The translations under genes were made by a program, and so were the position numbers. A DNA stretch of 64,000 nt from Splendidivirga corallicola (GTDB lineage Bacteria; Bacteroidota; Bacteroidia; Cytophagales; Cyclobacteriaceae), in the NCBI GenBank assembly GCA_030442035.1, contig JAUJEA010000001.1:1-64000 (forward strand). The letters run 5' to 3'. Of the stretch, positions 63,259 through 64,000 are shown piece by piece; within the stretch, counting starts at the first letter, position 1, and every line of letters starts with the position of its first letter. The notes under the pieces are model-generated. The model saw only the letters and a list, made by a program, of their open reading frames with translations, searched no databases and had not been told where the DNA came from.

Positions 63259-64000
63259 CTATTCCGTTTTTAAGGCTTCCGCAGGATTGGAAGTTGCAGC
63301 CTTGACAGACCAATAACCTGCACTTAGAATGGCAACACCTAGTGAAGCAAATAAGGCGATAATAAAAGTGACTATTCCTATCTCCGTTTGATAGGCAAAA
63401 TCCTGAAGCCATTTCTTCATTATCAGGTAGGCAATAGGAAAGGCAATAAGATTAGCAATGATAACCAGTTTAACAAAATCTTTATTGATCAGAAGCACAA
63501 TTTGTGGTATGGATGCTCCTAAAACCTTTCTTACTCCCAGCTCTTTCTTTCGCTGGTTGGTAATGGCTGTAGCAATACCAAATATTCCCATACATGCAAT
63601 AATGATTGCAATCACAGTAATAAAAGTAAAAATCTTTGCAAATCGTTCTTCTTCCTGATAAGCGATTTTAATATTATAGTCCAGAAATGAATAATCAAAC
63701 AAGGCGTCTGGATCAAATTTCTTAAAAGTCTTTTCAATACTGGCTAAGGTCTTCAATATATGGTTGGTGTTTACTTTTACCGAAATGACTTTTAAATGAT
63801 CAACCACTTCTTGTGTATAGAAGAGCTGAAAATACATTGGAACGACTTTGCCATGAAGGGATTGAAATTGAAAATCTTCTACAACGCCAATCACTTTGGG
63901 GGCATAGCCATCGTATACCTCCACATGAAGCCCTAGCATTTCTTCCGTTTTTTTTCCTATCAATTTAGCAGCAGATTCATTGATGATAATCCCCCCAAGG
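63259..64000 (-). CDS. FtsX/MacB-type ABC permease, C-terminal part
   Basis: The frame is open through the right edge (247 codons seen) and ends at the TAG near 63259. The upstream segment GIIINESAAKLIGKK is the MacB-like periplasmic region, and the rest holds three spans (about the last 150 residues: FTFITVIAIIIACMGIFGIA, IVLLINKDFVKLVIIANLIA, FIIALFASLGVAILSAGYW), the QRKKELGVRKVLGAS motif and AEALKTE tail. This is the FtsX domain of Bacteroidota ABC permeases related to antimicrobial-peptide or lipoprotein export. Its N-terminus and ATPase partner are off window. Confidence 0.93.
   Translation of the reverse strand, partial: LGGIIINESAAKLIGKKTEEMLGLHVEVYDGYAPKVIGVVEDFQFQSLHGKVVPMYFQLFYTQEVVDHLKVISVKVNTNHILKTLASIEKTFKKFDPDALFDYSFLDYNIKIAYQEEERFAKIFTFITVIAIIIACMGIFGIATAITNQRKKELGVRKVLGASIPQIVLLINKDFVKLVIIANLIAFPIAYLIMKKWLQDFAYQTEIGIVTFIIALFASLGVAILSAGYWSVKAATSNPAEALKTE

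Overview
The window looks like chromosomal DNA of a Bacteroidota bacterium, most likely order Cytophagales (Fulvivirga/Marivirga/Cyclobacteriaceae-like). The grounds are an AT-rich sequence, a FecI-type sigma/FecR/SusC/SusD cassette, CRTAC1-type VCBS/ASPIC surface lipoproteins, promoter -7 boxes of the Bacteroidota form TAnnTTTG, a SerB-SerA fusion and a fused E1 alpha-beta dehydrogenase. No phage, plasmid or insertion-sequence gene is visible. The genus is inference.

Layout. 1-9949 (minus): a nutrient-uptake cassette read sigma factor, FecR, SusC, SusD, CRTAC1-like lipoprotein (cut by the left edge). 9971-11350: a gene-poor stretch with two tRNAs (Pro-TGG, Ser-GCT) and an exact 166-bp-period tandem array holding two broken tRNA-Pro copies. 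11358-22721: BatB-like VWA protein plus TPR protein, thiolase, MORN-repeat protein, purC, STAS protein, RNase Z, queuosine-precursor transporter, an rRNA/tRNA methyltransferase and a BamA/TamA-like barrel. 22962-34953: stand-alone NUMOD4/HNH nuclease, E1 dehydrogenase, hemF, PAP2 phosphatase, riboflavin synthase, pcm, hotdog thioesterase, two unknown proteins, a sulfatase, an LpxO-like hydroxylase and a ChaN-like protein. 35317-41067: arsenite methyltransferase, a DUF1835 protein, the SerB-SerA fusion and a zincin-like lipoprotein with a propeller-like C-terminus.

42196-50499 is a compact denitrification operon ending in a clear terminator: AniA-type copper nitrite reductase with a C-terminal cytochrome c, NirV-like protein, SCO copper chaperone, NorC, NorB, NorQ, NorD and a RIC di-iron repair protein. 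Together they would reduce nitrite to NO and NO to N2O, mature the enzymes and repair NO damage. No nitrate or N2O reductase lies in the window. A Crp/Fnr-family regulator lies about 9 kb away (59309).

50674-58966 (minus): an unknown exported protein with an in-frame ORF beyond its stop, NhaA, and a tripartite exporter (TolC/HlyD/ABC) whose ATPase lacks several catalytic residues, preceded by a small protein and a TetR regulator with a perfect operator over its own promoter. 59270-64000: Crp/Fnr regulator, two small membrane proteins, MFS transporter, a SerC-like aminotransferase, a small TM protein and the C-terminal part of an FtsX/MacB-type permease cut by the right edge.

Outside the genes the main features are a dispersed intergenic repeat (four copies), a family of short TCCCGAY..RTCGGGA palindromes, several intrinsic terminators and the tRNA-Pro-derived array.
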